A stretch of 64,000 bases of DNA from Prosapia bicincta (Eukaryota > Arthropoda > Insecta > Hemiptera > Cercopidae), in assembly GCA_036971475.1 (NCBI GenBank), contig JBAIZL010000024.1:62001-126000 (forward strand), written 5' to 3'. Within the stretch, counting starts at the first letter, position 1, and each line of letters starts with the position of its first letter. Below the pieces are notes generated by a model. That model made no database searches and was not told where the DNA came from. It worked only from the letters and a program-made list of their open reading frames with translations. Shown here piece after piece: positions 42,309-61,885 of the stretch. A program made the translations under genes and the position numbers.

Positions 42309-42750
42309 ATGGCGAAATCGGAAACAAAATCCGACACGGATAAGTTATTAGCTTATCTAAAAGCCGAGAAAGACAAAGAGAAAAAGGAAAGGGAGGTAGA
42401 AAATGCTGCTAGGGAGAAACGCGATGAAGAAAGGCGTTTAAAGGAACGCGAACTAGATAAGGCGGTTAGAGATGCCGAAAGGGAAGAAGATAAAAAACAA
42501 AGGCAAAAAAGAGTTTGAGTTAGCCGAGAAACGGTGGGAGATGGAAAAATTAGAACGGCAACAAATATTAGAAACATTTCAAGACGAAATGAATAGATAT
42601 AGGGCGGATTCTGATAATAGAACGAGCCAATTAGAAGAAAAAATGTGTGAACAAGCGGTCGCGATTGAACAAATAAAAAATTATGTAGAAGCTAAACAAA
42701 ATAAAGTTAGCGAAAAAGTTAAGCAAATAAAAGAAGACGAGGTTAGTTAA
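42309..42750 (+). pseudogene. Gag-like N-terminal coiled-coil protein of the LTR element, frameshifted
   Basis: From ATG at 42309, a Lys/Glu/Arg-rich coiled coil (LLAYLKAEKDKEKKEREVEN...) runs to about 42505. There a run of six A residues breaks the frame. The same type of protein continues one frame over (EFELAEKRWEMEKLERQQ...) to a stop at 42750. Charged coiled-coil N-termini like this are usual in gag proteins of insect Ty3/gypsy elements. The sequence after 42750 is unrelated, so nucleocapsid and pol are missing. A single-base indel in the A run is the simplest cause; programmed slippage is possible but unproven. Confidence 0.6.
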
Positions 42751-42875
42751 TCAAAACGTCAAAATCTAGAAAATAAAGTCATGAAAATCATGAATAAATA
42801 TATTCATTAAAAGTATTCTTGTTTTTGAAATATTTTAAATTTATTAACTATATTACAAGAAAACATATCACCATA

Positions 42876-42878
<3 letters not shown>

Positions 42879-42930
<52 letters not shown>
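42879..42930. repeat. (TA)n microsatellite
   Basis: About 50 bp of pure (TA)n followed by short ACAC variants. Lies between the truncated gag and a Tigger fragment. Confidence 0.95.
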
Positions 42931-42934
<4 letters not shown>

Positions 42935-43074
42935 TACACATGCGTACTTAAATAAGTACATTTACACACACTTATTATTTTGTTGTTTAAAATATCAAAT
43001 CTGGAAAAACGTTTCTAAGTTCAACTGTAATATACAGTTCAACAGTTCAACACTTTGTAATGTACTTATGGAAA

Positions 43075-43310
43075 TTACAACTCCTGCGCGACCACAGGCA
43101 GGGGGAATGGAAGAGGAAGCAAAAGACCATTCCATGGACATTATAATGAGGTATAGTATTTATATTGCAATAATGTAGATTTGACAAGGCCGAAAGACCG
43201 CTAAAATAATAATAATAAGAAGAAGAAGAAGAAGAAATATTATTATATTTGATTTGTCATATTAACCAGATCATTTACACACAGTTCTGAACAAATTTAC
43301 TTAGTTATAT
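43075..43310 (+). mobile_element. Tigger fragment matching the 3' part of the 31.8-34.1 kb element
   Basis: The stretch tatagtatttatatt, then tgtagattt-acaag, then tttgatttgtca and gaacaaatttactta occurs in the same order at about 33370-33505 in the larger element. An (AAT)n/(AGA)n run (43208-43243) interrupts it. Confidence 0.75.
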
Positions 43311-46269
43311 CACGAATGTCAATATGGACGAGCTGGTTCTGACTTTACTTACTACAAATTTTCAGTGTGAAAATTAATACACACTGATGGTTCAGTGTAA
43401 ACAACCAAAATTAGACTGTAAGTTGCTCATGTAAAATATTTTACATATGAGGCAAAACATTCTAGAAACATATTTAGAGCTCTCAGAATATTTACATGTA
43501 GTAAAAAAATAATGAAGTCCAGACATAAATGCGGATATGAAGTGAAATAATGGTATGCAAATATAAGACATATCCATCACTGATGAATGTCAGCATGTGA
43601 CTAGAACCTAGTGCAATGGTTTTTTGAATATTTAGTACTCATATTTGAATTATATGCAATACAAAAATTTACTAAAGGCAATTATAATAAATATAAATAA
43701 GGTTCTGTAATATAAATCATAATACAAATTAAGGTTCCATATTAAAATTCTATCCTAATTTTTAATGTGACCTGATTTGTAAATAATTTGTGTAAATAAA
43801 TACAAATGTGAACTATCTTCGAAGTTACTCAAAATACATATTTTATGGCTTATAGAATATTTAATTTTGTTCTATACATATAAGTGTGCAGCATGTGTAT
43901 TAAAAACCTAAAAAGTTATGTTTTAATTTTTCTTGACCAGACCTGATTTAACCATTGTTGAATTATTTAAGCTTTATTGACATTTCCTGGTTATACCAGA
44001 ATCATGTTATTATTTAATCACGATAAAAGATTTTAGTTAGCTTTATATGGAATAAAACAGGTTTCAACAGTAAGATAGCTGATAAGACAGTAAGTCTTTC
44101 ATGGCAATTGCTCTTTTTGACTTTCAGCGTACATATTTGTTTATACTGAATGTTGGAATTCACAAATTATTTTGAAAACCCGAGGTCTGAATTTTTTATC
44201 AGATAAAAAGATAAATTTCATAAGGAAATATTAAAATATAATAGAAAATACACTGCTCATTGTAACATGAAATAATTTTATCGTCATGCCATTAGCGGTT
44301 TATATTTTCAAAAATAGTTCCGTAATGGTTCCACGCATTTATATTTCCAATTGTCACAAATTAATATCAATAAAACTGTGCTGAAACTTATTTCTTGGAA
44401 ATATTTATAGACAGAATAAAACCAAAACACTACTGAAGTGGTTAGACCTGTATTCAATATAATTACACTCTTACACATATTTTAAATACTTTTATAATTG
44501 CCCAGGAGATAGTACATTTATGTACAATCGCCATTTACAACAAACGACACCATTCTCTCTTGATATCGTCCGACTTTTAGTTACGTAAACAAATTATCGG
44601 TAAACATTATATTATTGCAGACAAGGCCTACTATTTCTTTAAAAGATCAGTGGTTTTAGGTTCAAATTAGGTTCCGTTTAGAATTCATTTATTTTAATTA
44701 AGAGTTATAAATCTGAACTATTTTATAGATATGTTTCAGTTTTGATTATCTTTTTATATTCGACATTTTCATTTTCATTGAACCATATAAAATTAATATA
44801 TTTTTTAAAAATCATGTTATTCCAGACTTGTTGTAACTTGTACTGTACACCTTGGTTCTATACCACCGACAATAGGCTCTATAGCCTGTTACATCAGCTA
44901 TTTATTACCTCACTTTTAGCAATTGCCTTCAAGTATATTTGGGGAAAAAATATGTTTTGTTATGTTTGTTACAAGGTGTTAAATATGTTTAAAAGTGTAG
45001 CCTTTAAAAATATTTTCATAAACTTAACCAGCTTATTTTTAAATACTGGGCAGGTTTTTGGGCGTGCTGCCAAATCTATAAATGAGGTTAGTTTTGACGA
45101 AACACATGTTGAACGCAACGTGAAAGTTTCATGGTCATATGATCAGTGAAAAAACACAGCAGTTCCTCAATAATGTGCCAGGGCCAAAACGACGCCACAT
45201 TACTGGGATTTCGCAGTGGTATACCTGTGTCGGGTCCTTGACTAACTAATATATATGAAAATAAATACTTGTAGGCATCCAAGAAAATATTTACAAGTTG
45301 ATTTGAGTTTATATAAGGATTTGTGAAATAATCTACTACATGTGATACATCGTCATTACTGTTCTATAGTCTAAATACAACTGGAATAGGACTCTACGAG
45401 AGTGAAAGCCACTAGAGGATAAAGGGCTCGTCACTATTTGGACGAAAGCAGGCCAGATTCTGTCTGAGCAGTGGGCCTTTGTTGCCAGTTCTACGTGGAA
45501 CTCCAGTATGTCAGTCAGTGGCATTGTGGTGTAGTGAGAGGTTTTATAGTGGCGTAGTGGGCTTTATTCTCTAGTTATAAAACCTTCTTTTAAAACGGTA
45601 AAATGTTTATTTAAAATTATCGAGTTTAACATTTTAGTTCTTAATTAATTCCTATAGGCATGCATTATACGTTAGGGGAAAACACTGTGTTAATTTAAAA
45701 AATTAATTTTTAGGTTTTAGTGAAAAGTTTTACCGAGACAATATATTCTTTTTCAAATCAGTGCCTTCTTATTTGTTTAAACTCAGTGCATGTGCACTTT
45801 ACTGGAGACGAGCGGAGTGAAGGATCCGATTGCTATGCATTTTTTTTAGACATAATTGGTTGATAATTTTATTATATATATATAATATTACTTACTAAAA
45901 ATCAATAAGTGTAATGCTCTAGAGGTTTTGATTTAAAGTATATTAATAGTAGAGCTAAAAACTACTCAAGGATAGGTTTAATATATTTATATTCAAGTAA
46001 AAAATAATTTTACACGTAAAAATAATAACTTGTTTGTTAAAAATTATTTTAGAAAAACCAATTGGCTCTTGCTGTTAAAATTTAACCTACTGAGTTAACA
46101 AGTGACTGTGAGTAACAAGTGCTCCAACTGTGAATCTAGCCTCCCTTGTACGAACTCCCCATTCCTATTCCAGTTGTATACAGACTATAGTTCCATGAGG
46201 CATAACATCATTAGTACCAGTATATTCAAGGGGGCGGGTAGAGTTAAAAATGCTTCCATGAAAACAACC
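43311..46269. other. Intergenic DNA with one inverted 28-bp pair
   Basis: No gene recognised. 45364-45391 and 46164-46191 are inverted copies (26 of 28 bases) containing tacaactggaatagga. Hydrophobic and short open frames (for example 44742-45149) show no family motif. Confidence 0.45.
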
Positions 46270-47120
46270 CGATTACTAAGGAGGCTGGGTTAGTGAGGCA
46301 CCGAATTACTTGGAGGTATAGTAGTGAGGAACCGGATTACTAGAGGGGGGTCAGAGTAGTGAGGTATTGGATTATTTGGAGGTACAGTAGTGAGGAACCG
46401 GATTACTAGAGGGGGCCAGAAACGTTGGGCATTGGATTACTAGAGAGGACAGGAGTAGTGAGGCATTGAATTACTATAGGGGCCAGAGAAGTGAGGCATC
46501 GGATTTACTAGGCGGCAGCGTAGTGATGCACCGGATTACTAGAGGGTGGCAGAGAAGTGAGGCATTGGATTACTAGAGACGGTCAGAGTAGTGAGGGACC
46601 AGATTACTAGAGGGGGCCGGAGTAGTGAGGCACCGGATTACTAGAGACGGCCAGAGTAGTGAAGGACCAGATTATTGGAGACGGCCAGAGAAGTGAGGCA
46701 TTGGATTACTAGAGACGGCCAGAGTAGTGAGGCATCAGACTACTAGAGGGGGCCGATGGAGTGAGGCATCAGACTACTAGAGGGGGCCGGCGTAGTGAGG
46801 CATCATATTAGTAGAGGGAGCCGGAGTAGTGAGTCACCGAATTAGTAGAGGGGGTTGAAGAAGTAAGGCATCGGATTACTAGAGAGGGCCAAAGTATTGC
46901 GGCATCGGATTACTAGAGGGGGGCCAGAGTAGTGAGGCACTGGATTACTAGAGGGGGCCGGCGTAGTGAGGCATCAGATTAGTAGAGGGAGCCGGAGTAG
47001 TGAGTCACCGAATTAGTAGAGGGGGTTGAAGAAGTGAGGCATCGGATTACTAGAGAGGGCCAAAGTATTGAGGCATTGGATTACTAGATTGGACGGAGTA
47101 CTGAGGCACCGGATTATAGA
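46270..47120. repeat. Purine-rich minisatellite, ~35-bp unit, roughly 24 copies
   Basis: The unit is about gtgaggcatcggattactag followed by agggggccagagta, with length and base variation between units. A block of about 170 bp (46800-46910 and its repeat at 46970-47080, containing agggagccggagtagtgagt) is duplicated inside the array, giving a higher-order repeat. The + strand is strongly G/A rich. It is far more GC-rich than its surroundings and has no open reading frame of note. Confidence 0.93.
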
Positions 47121-50100
47121 TGGATTAATGTATTTCGGAAAACTAATACAAAATCCAGGAGTAAAGTTTTGGAAAACGGACGAATAAGCTCTTCAGGAAA
47201 TATAATATAGATCAATACAGAATTTTAAATAGAGTGTTTTACGCTTCAAAGCCTCCTTTATCAACAATAATGGCAATAGCTTTATTTTTTTAATATGAAA
47301 AATTTAATTTTTAGTATTATTTAATCTTTATTTTTTAGTAGATGTATTATCTACATATCCGATGTTGTTCTACGCTATCTTGTCTTTCAGGACTCTCCGT
47401 AACGAGATTGAATACAATTTGTGACGTAAACAATGGTACAAGCAATAAACAATAATTAAAAGCTGGGAAAGTAGATTAAAGTATGTTAAACCTATGAAAT
47501 ATTATTCCATCAAATAATAGGGTCTTATAAAAAGATTTCAACTAGTTGAGTAAGGCATCAAATTGGAAAAATCAGCCTTTTCCTAGTAAAACCTGCTTCA
47601 GATTTAAAATTGCAATAAGATGAGAAGCTAGGGTTTTAACCTTCCCATTAAGGGTTTCAAATAAAAACCTAAGACCTAATAAAACCCTTATTTTTAAACT
47701 AGCCATATTTGAATCCAAAGCACCAAATATGGTTTTCATTCATAAATTTTACAATTGATTAGTTTAAACAAGAATGTAAAACTGTTGCATTAACCAAATG
47801 ATCTAAAGGCAATAATTCTTAACCTTTAAATTCTTAATGAACTGTTGCTGTTACTAAAATGGCTTCAATGGACCGTGAATGTCTGTCATCATAGCTAAGT
47901 GGCGACTGTTGAACCAAACACAATGAAAATAAAGATTTACTTTCATACATTTGCAAGTCATCAGAACCATTAAAGTGCTGTAACTGTAACCTTATTTAGT
48001 TGCTTCTTTAATGTTCTGACATTTTTATTTTGTCAAGTTCACTGACAGACGTCAGCTCAAACAGTTATAATTAAATGTGGTCTTAAAACTACATGATAAG
48101 TGAGTTGTGCTTCTTCAAACAACATTTGAGAAAGTTTTATGACAAGCAAAAATTCAATACAAGATTAAACAATAAATAAGAACCTACGAGTTTCATTGGA
48201 AAGCTCGAATAGACATTCTTCAACCTACAAGCATATTGTATGAAAGATTCTAGTTACATACTCAAAGGATTATGTTTTTAGACTTCAGGTATATCAAGCT
48301 ATCCTTTCGTTCAACGATTCATTTCATCCAAGACCGCCAAGAGAGAACTAGGAAAGAAAAAATATTAAGCCTGAGCCAAGGAGGCCCTGCAGTAGAGATG
48401 AGTAGAGTAACTATTTTCTGCGATCAGATAGGGCTGCTCACTCACTGAGAGGCGTGAGCGATCTCACTAAGGGAGTAGCAAGAGGTTTTTCTCACTAAGG
48501 ATAAACTACTAAGGGAGTAATCTAGTAGCTCCCTCTTTTTTCAACTATGTTAAGGGTGGAGGCCAACCCTATTTGGGTATTTCAATAATAATAAATTTTT
48601 TATGTAATAATAATAATAATAATAATATTTTATGATTAATTAAAATGTTTAGGTATTTTAATCATTTGTTTAATACTTTATAAAAAATATACTATATTTA
48701 TGAGCGATATAAATAAATTACTGAGATCTTTAACTGTTATTGATAAATATATTCTATTTTTAGCAAATATTATTTCTTTATTTATTTATTATGAAAGGTA
48801 AAGAAGGCATTGCAAATGTTATCTGTGGGAAGTCGTAACTATAAACAGATTACTTGTAATTTACATTGTCTTACTAAGAAATGTAGTGTAAATTAAAAAT
48901 CACTAACGATAATTAGTAATGACACAACACAACACGTGGAGTGCGAATGAAAAATTAAATGAATAAATTTCACACTCCCCATTTTCTATCCAAATTTTAA
49001 ATGCTTCATGTGGGGTAATCGGTGATACTAAGGGAGTATGGACTGGTAAGAACAAGAGAACGAAATGGCGACCGTTTTCACTGAGGCCAAACAAGTTAGT
49101 TGTGACATAACAAGGAGTAACGAGTTACCTAAACTCATCGTATTTTCTAAACTCATCATATACCCATTCTCTGAAACAAGGTAGTTCAAGAGAGAATCAT
49201 TTCTACCCTGCTGCTTGGGTTATGGTAGTGTCTGTTACGTGGGTCAGTCCAGAGACTTAATGCATATCAGGGACGAAGAGAATACGACTGCCAAGCTCAT
49301 TTACCAACGCCAAATATTACTTCAGCGCCCATTTACATGAGATTCCTTATTTTTTTACATAACTTCTCATATCTTTGTTGATTTTCTTATAAGCTTATAC
49401 TAAATACAGTATAGGAATTTTCGTATTCCAGAGGGCTGTTGATTCCATCATTGCATATTTCAACAGAATATTCATTTCTGAACAAAGGGTGTATTGGACA
49501 GGTCTGGAGGGAGTTTGTAATGGTGGTTTCCGATGTCTATAAAAAGAGATCCCTTCCCCAGTCATATTAATGATGAGTGGGTCAGCCTTCTTAACTGGTA
49601 CTTTCCTAAGCTTTTCTTTGGACTGGATGGGGGTAGTTTCATTAAATAATACACAAAGTACTTTGATTTGCCCTAGGAATAGCCAAATTGTCTTTCTAAG
49701 TAAACCAAAGACCCAGACATGTTTTCATGATATTTGGCTTCTTTGAAACCAAGAAGCTCCAGTGAACACATGAAAAGCCGAAGCGGCCCTTTCCAGGCAG
49801 AGTCCAGAAACCTAGTTATCAGAAAGGCTGCATCTTTCAAGTTATATAAGAGTTATTTTCCAAAGAACCAGAGCATGCTAATAACGGTAGCAATGGTGAG
49901 GTATAGTGAGTGAACTGGAATTCAAACATGAAAAGCACAATATAGAACAAATACACTAGAAACCCAATGTTTTTTTTAGAAATGCACATAAGTTTGCTGC
50001 TACAAGAGGCTAACACCCGTAAACACGCTCCTTGGTACAGCGCATGTGCAGTAGGTTATCTTGGTCACTGTGCATACAAGCACTTGCTTCTTTACATAAG

Positions 50101-50819
50101 AATTTAAATATACTCGAATATTGCAGTGCATTCTGTAGGGAATTGGCGTAAAACTCTTAGGTTTCTGGAGACCATTTGCTTTGGAGAAAAACAAGACTCT
50201 CCCAAAATCAACCAATCCTGCTGTATTACCAGAAGTGTAGTGTGTAACATCGACTCAGCTTCATCTTCATCCAGCACTAGAAACTTAATGGCTTTTAGCT
50301 GTGATTTCTTCCTAGATTGTTTCTAACCTAACCCTTATGAGAGTACATTTGTAAATTTCTAAAGCCTGTATTAAAAAAAAATCTGACGCCCTAGGTAAGA
50401 AAAATGCTTGGACAAATACACACAAAAGATGGGATCTTATTGGGCATTAATATATGTATTACTACATGTGGCTTATCAAAATGGGTATTATATAGTATAT
50501 AAATCACAATCAGGTACAGCAAAATAAAAACTTATTTTCCCACAGTCAACAACTAAAACGATTCCTGAAAACAAAGTTTCATTTTTTGAATTGTGATTAA
50601 AAAATTGTGATAAATTTGGTTTTGGTGAATATGTGGAAATAATACAGCACGTATAATGATGAGTAGATACAGTATTATTTTGTTGGTATCACAGCATTTT
50701 ATATTCTCGGGTAAGCTGTTTTCCCGTTTAAAGAAACTCTTAATAGCAAGAAATATTTTGTATAGATTTATTATTGTGGATTTTTATTTTTGTATTGATT
50801 TTTATTCACTATTTTACAA
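47121..50819. other. Intergenic DNA, no gene recognised
   Basis: Only short open frames without family motifs. A TAA/TAT trinucleotide run lies at about 48598-48627. Confidence 0.45.
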
Positions 50820-51622
50820 ATGGTTTATTCTGTGTGTTACCTACGGTACGGTTTACGATACACTGAGTGTTTAGGCGATGGCAATTCTTCTGCTTACAAA
50901 TCAGTAGCAGAAGCTAAGCAATGTAATTACCCAAATAAGCTGGAATGCATTGGACATTTCCAAAGAAAAAAGGAGAAAAGGTTACGTGACCTCAAAAATA
51001 AAACAAAAGATAACTGTCAGATAGAAAAACATTCGTCATTCTGGTAAAAATCATATTACTGAATCTTTTATACAGAAAAACAAACCTTATATGGACTTGG
51101 AATAAGTCGAAACACATACCTATAGCGACATGCAGAAAGCTGTCTGGGCCTTCTGCTTCCACATTATGTCTACAAATGAGAAGCCACTGCACCAGATTTG
51201 TCAGAAAGACGAGTATTCGTGTTTTAAATACAAGACATTTTTAGTTTCAGAGGAAAGTCACAAATGCCAAATGAATGTTTAAATAATTTACTATGGTTGC
51301 GCCTTCCAAAAAGATCATTTGCTACTCCCAGAACACTTGAGTTTAGCTGTGCTCTCCCAATCCTAAGCTGTGCTCTCTCTTAATAATGTACATTTGACCA
51401 AAATTAAAGTAATGTAACAGATGTGACTTCAAGCAGGAAGAAATATAGCCAAAGTAATGGAACTACTAGATCGCAAACAGGTGTTCAATGCTGAGAAAGC
51501 GGTTACCGACTTGGAAAAGAACATCAAGAGTACATTGGTAAAAAGAAAGTTAGAGGACATATTTACAGCCGAGGAGGACCCAGACACTACATATAGTGCA
51601 GGAGGACATTATTTGAGGTAGA
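50820..51622 (+). pseudogene. Mutator-like transposase relic
   Basis: An open + strand piece (to 51047) reads YTECLGDGNSSAYKSV, then KLECIGHFQRKKEKRLR. This is the catalytic Gly-Asp-Gly and Cys-x-x-His block of the Mutator-like transposase domain common in insect genomes. It continues in other frames with HMQKAVWAFCFHIMSTNEKP, then MPNECLNNLLWLRLPKRSF, then AGRNIAKVMELLDRKQV and the KRKLED C-terminal region. The order is right, the frames are not, and part is missing, so it is dead. Ends of the element were not found. Confidence 0.75.
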
Positions 51623-52424
51623 ACACTATTTTATCTTAGAAGGTTTGGTTGGCAATACATTTTGTACGATTGCCGAAAAACCACTTTTTTGATTTTTTTA
51701 AAACTCGTTACAGAAAAACAGTTCAAGATATCTCAACCAAATTTTTTTAATTGTTTATTGTTATCTAGTCCTAGAGAGAGATTTTTATTATATATTCTAA
51801 AATTTTAAAAAAATCAAAATTAAAATTAGCTTTGAAAAATAGACATTTTTCTTTTTTCTAAAAAAATCATAACTATGTCATTTTTTTCATTTTCAATAAA
51901 ATCTCATGATAGTAACTATATAAAGGTCCAATCTAAAAAAATACACATTATTGACCTAGCTTAAGTGCAACTTGTGTAATGTGTAATATAGCTAACATTA
52001 TGGTTGAATGAGATTTGGAGTGACCTTAAGACGCTATTTTTGGATGCTCCTTTGAAAATAGTATTAAACAGATTTTAATGTATTTAACTTGAAAGAAAAA
52101 TACGCTGCTTATGTTTCAGAATGAGCGTAGGCTTGTGATAATTATACTGTTTTTGGAACCGTAATACTGGTATTGGTATTAGTACTGTAAAGTGAATATA
52201 AAAATTAAATTCTAAATAACTTGGAAAATACAACTTTAAACCGCTTGTTTCGGAGTTTAATTTACACTTTCATAAATTTATTTATTGATAAATAGGTTAT
52301 AACCTCATACCTCTAGATTTTACAAACTTTTTTGGTGTAAAAATGGAATTTCTTAACTTCTTACATTCTGTCCCATTCAACTATATTATTAAGTTTAAGT
52401 TTACAAAGGAATTCTAAAAAAAGT
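51623..52424. other. AT-rich intergenic DNA
   Basis: Nothing recognised. Confidence 0.5.
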
Positions 52425-52818
52425 CTGATATTTTCGGTTATGTGTCAGCAGTATTAAAAGATGTTCTGTTGTTGGAAAATAAAGTGATATTTATTTTCTA
52501 ATGAAAGGAAACCTATGAAGTATCCACTCAGGATAGATTTGGTTGTAATTTTATGCAACATTACTATGTACCTATATTAAAATTTTCGTTATGTATTTCT
52601 ACATCGGATGGTAAAATCTTTTAACTGGTTTTACCTTAGATGTGTAGATTTGTTTTGTATATTTTATTATAAGTACATAGTATTGTTGTATAAAATTACA
52701 ACCAAATCTATCCTGAGTGGATACTTAATAGGTTTCCTTTCATTAGAAAATAAATGTCAATTTATTTTCCAACAATAAAACACCTTTTAATACTGCTGAC
52801 ACATTGCCGAAAAGATCC
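52425..52818. mobile_element. Foldback element with ~150-bp inverted arms
   Basis: The left arm contains ttatgtgtcagcagtatta and tatccactcaggatagattt. The right arm contains the inverted forms (aaatctatcctgagtggata and the tactgctgacacattgccga region). The loop between is about 110 bp. Arms differ by small changes. Non-coding MITE-like. Confidence 0.9.
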
Positions 52819-53519
52819 GAAATGTCAATTAAAACTAGTCTGAAAATTGTTTAAAAAAACAAAAAAGTGCTTAAGATTTTAAAAAATGGCATCTCTCTTA
52901 TACATTTATTCAATTCAGTATTGTTCAAAAATAAGTAAAATAATTCTATTCTAGAAAATTTTAAGAAAACAAAGACCAATTTTATTAATTTCTTTTTTCT
53001 AAGAGGACTACAGATATTATGGCAAATATCTGTAAATTATGGCAAATTAGAAAAATGGATGAGACTGATGGTAAAGTTAGGGAAAGAAATTTATTTTGTT
53101 TTCAGTGTACTTAGAGAAAAAGTTTTTAATCACAAATATCAATAAACCTGTGGTTCACACAAATAAATAATAACCTTTCTTCTTTTTTGTATAAGAATAT
53201 AATAAGAAAGTTAGTATTGTTCCCTAAATTATTCAAACAATAAAAACGTGATATAAGAATGGAATATGAATCCTGAATCTGGGGTTACAGGTCATTTCTC
53301 AATAATTTGTTATCTATAAATCTTTTACTTAGGGGATATTTATTTGTGGTGGCTAAGCTAAATTATTAGATGAAAATGTTACTAATATGGTATTTTTCAT
53401 GCCCTAGGTACTGAAAATTTTAAATGTTTTCGTATCATATTTGTAACCTTCAACTGTTACAACAAATATCCAAATATTTACTTTACAATTTAGAAATAAA
53501 GTGTTGAATAATTTTACAG

Positions 53520-53714
53520 GCCTATCCTAAAATGGGAATTGCATCAAGATGCAGCAGCAGGTGAAGCTGGAGATGGCAACTGCACCGGACTTTTGTCTGG
53601 ATCGCTGCAACCGGTTGTGGGCTTTGGACAGTGGCTTCCTTGATTCTCTGGTCAACTTTAGAGTAACCTGCCCCCCCGAAACTGCTAATATTTGATCTAA
53701 ATACTAACCAATTG
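53520..53714 (+). pseudogene. Inverted broken copy of a yellow-family exon
   Basis: Flanked by acceptor ttttacag and donor gtaaga, this + strand exon reads KWELHQDAAAGEAGDGNCTG in one frame, then DRCNRLWALDSG and NFRVTCP in the next. After a run of seven C (one too many) it continues KLLIFDLNTNQL in a third. These are the yellow/MRJP motifs Trp-Glu, Cys-x-Gly, Asp-x-Cys-x-Arg-Leu-Trp-x-Leu-Asp-Ser-Gly and Cys-Pro-Pro-Lys-Leu. Several codons between CTG(L) and DRC are missing. The exon ends in phase 0, exactly what is needed to join the exon starting at 61770 of the minus-strand yellow gene. It is thus a decayed duplicate of that gene's preceding exon, which must lie just right of base 64000. 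Confidence 0.85.
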
Positions 53715-54170
53715 GTAAGAAATATCACTAAACGTAAACAACAATATTAAAAAATTAATAAAGTTTTAACAGTAAACATTTTAATTCTTCTTATGTCTAG
53801 AAATTTTTAACTAGGCATATCCAGCAATTAAAAATTTGTACAAGAAAATGTAGACTAAATATACAACAAGATAAAGCGTTGAGCAATAAAAACTGTGATA
53901 GTACCCAACAATGATTGCGACAACCATGGAATCACAAATTGAAGGAAGACGACATGCAAGGATAAGAACTTGCTTACAACTGAAAATTTTTATTTTTTAT
54001 CACATTTTGGTAGGTGAGTCCTTTTTTTACATCATTTTAAATTTAATCTGTTTTCACTTTTTTCCTTTCCTACAAACACAATTTCCAAAAGACAATGTTC
54101 TGTTTTATTAATTCTAGCATATTTTTTTTCTTTTCAGTTATTTTTCACTTTATCTAATAGGTAATTGTAA
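53715..54170 (+). repeat. Inverted duplicate of yellow intron DNA (matches 63555-64000)
   Basis: Starting at the donor of the exon copy, the + strand matches the reverse complement of the last ~445 bases of the window. Shared blocks include taagaaatatcactaaacgt, then aattcttcttatgtctagaa, then caatgttctgttttattaat against ctatgttctgttttaataat. Divergence is clear but alignment is continuous. Confidence 0.85.
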
Positions 54171-54660
54171 AAATATCTTGCAAAGGAACAAGGTAGGATA
54201 TATTCTTCTAAAAATAACTTCACTATTCTCATAGTTTAAATTTAGAAATAACTTATTTATAGTACACAGTTATCTATATAAAATAGTTATTTATAGTAAT
54301 CAGCTGTTAATAACTGAGATGCACAAGTACTGTAGACTACCATCAGATTATAACTTAATCCATGGAAAGAGAAATTTGCCCTAATTAAATCAAATTGAAA
54401 TTATTATTTATTTTTAATTATATTTTATATGAATAAGGTAAAATATGAATCAATAATAAATATTAAATCAATTTTAATCCATGGGTAGAGAACATTTCCC
54501 TAATTAAATTAAATTCAAATAATGTATTATTTATTACTGAATTATATTTTATATAAATAAGGTAAAATAAGAATCAATAATAAATATTGAATCAATTTTA
54601 ATCCCTAGATTAAATTATAATTGGATGGTGCAGTAGTTGTGTACCCCAGCTATCAACATT

Positions 54661-54661
<1 letters not shown>

Positions 54662-54713
<52 letters not shown>
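54662..54713. repeat. (TA)n microsatellite in the yellow 3' region
   Basis: About 50 bp of (TA)n, 54 bp beyond the yellow stop codon on the minus strand, so probably in its 3' UTR. Confidence 0.95.
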
Positions 54714-54715
<2 letters not shown>

Positions 54716-54766
54716 AACGATGTATTTTATATATTTAATATTTTAAATGGTGTCTTGGAATGGTTA

Positions 54767-61770
<7,004 letters not shown>

Positions 61771-61885
61771 CTGTTCATAGAAAATGGTTTAGATTCTAAT
61801 GTTATTGAAATTTGGTTTAAATAAATAAATGTAAGATGTTACTGAAGAGTGTAGTTTTAAAATAACCTGTAAGTTATATAAATTC

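Noticed and set aside
42353..42577. Ser/Leu-rich minus-strand frame
   Set aside because: Antisense of the gag-like coiled coil.
44742..45149. 135-codon hydrophobic frame
   Set aside because: Starts at TTG, no motif, typical of AT-rich DNA.
53522..53728. Minus-strand 68-codon frame
   Set aside because: Antisense shadow of the yellow exon copy on the + strand.
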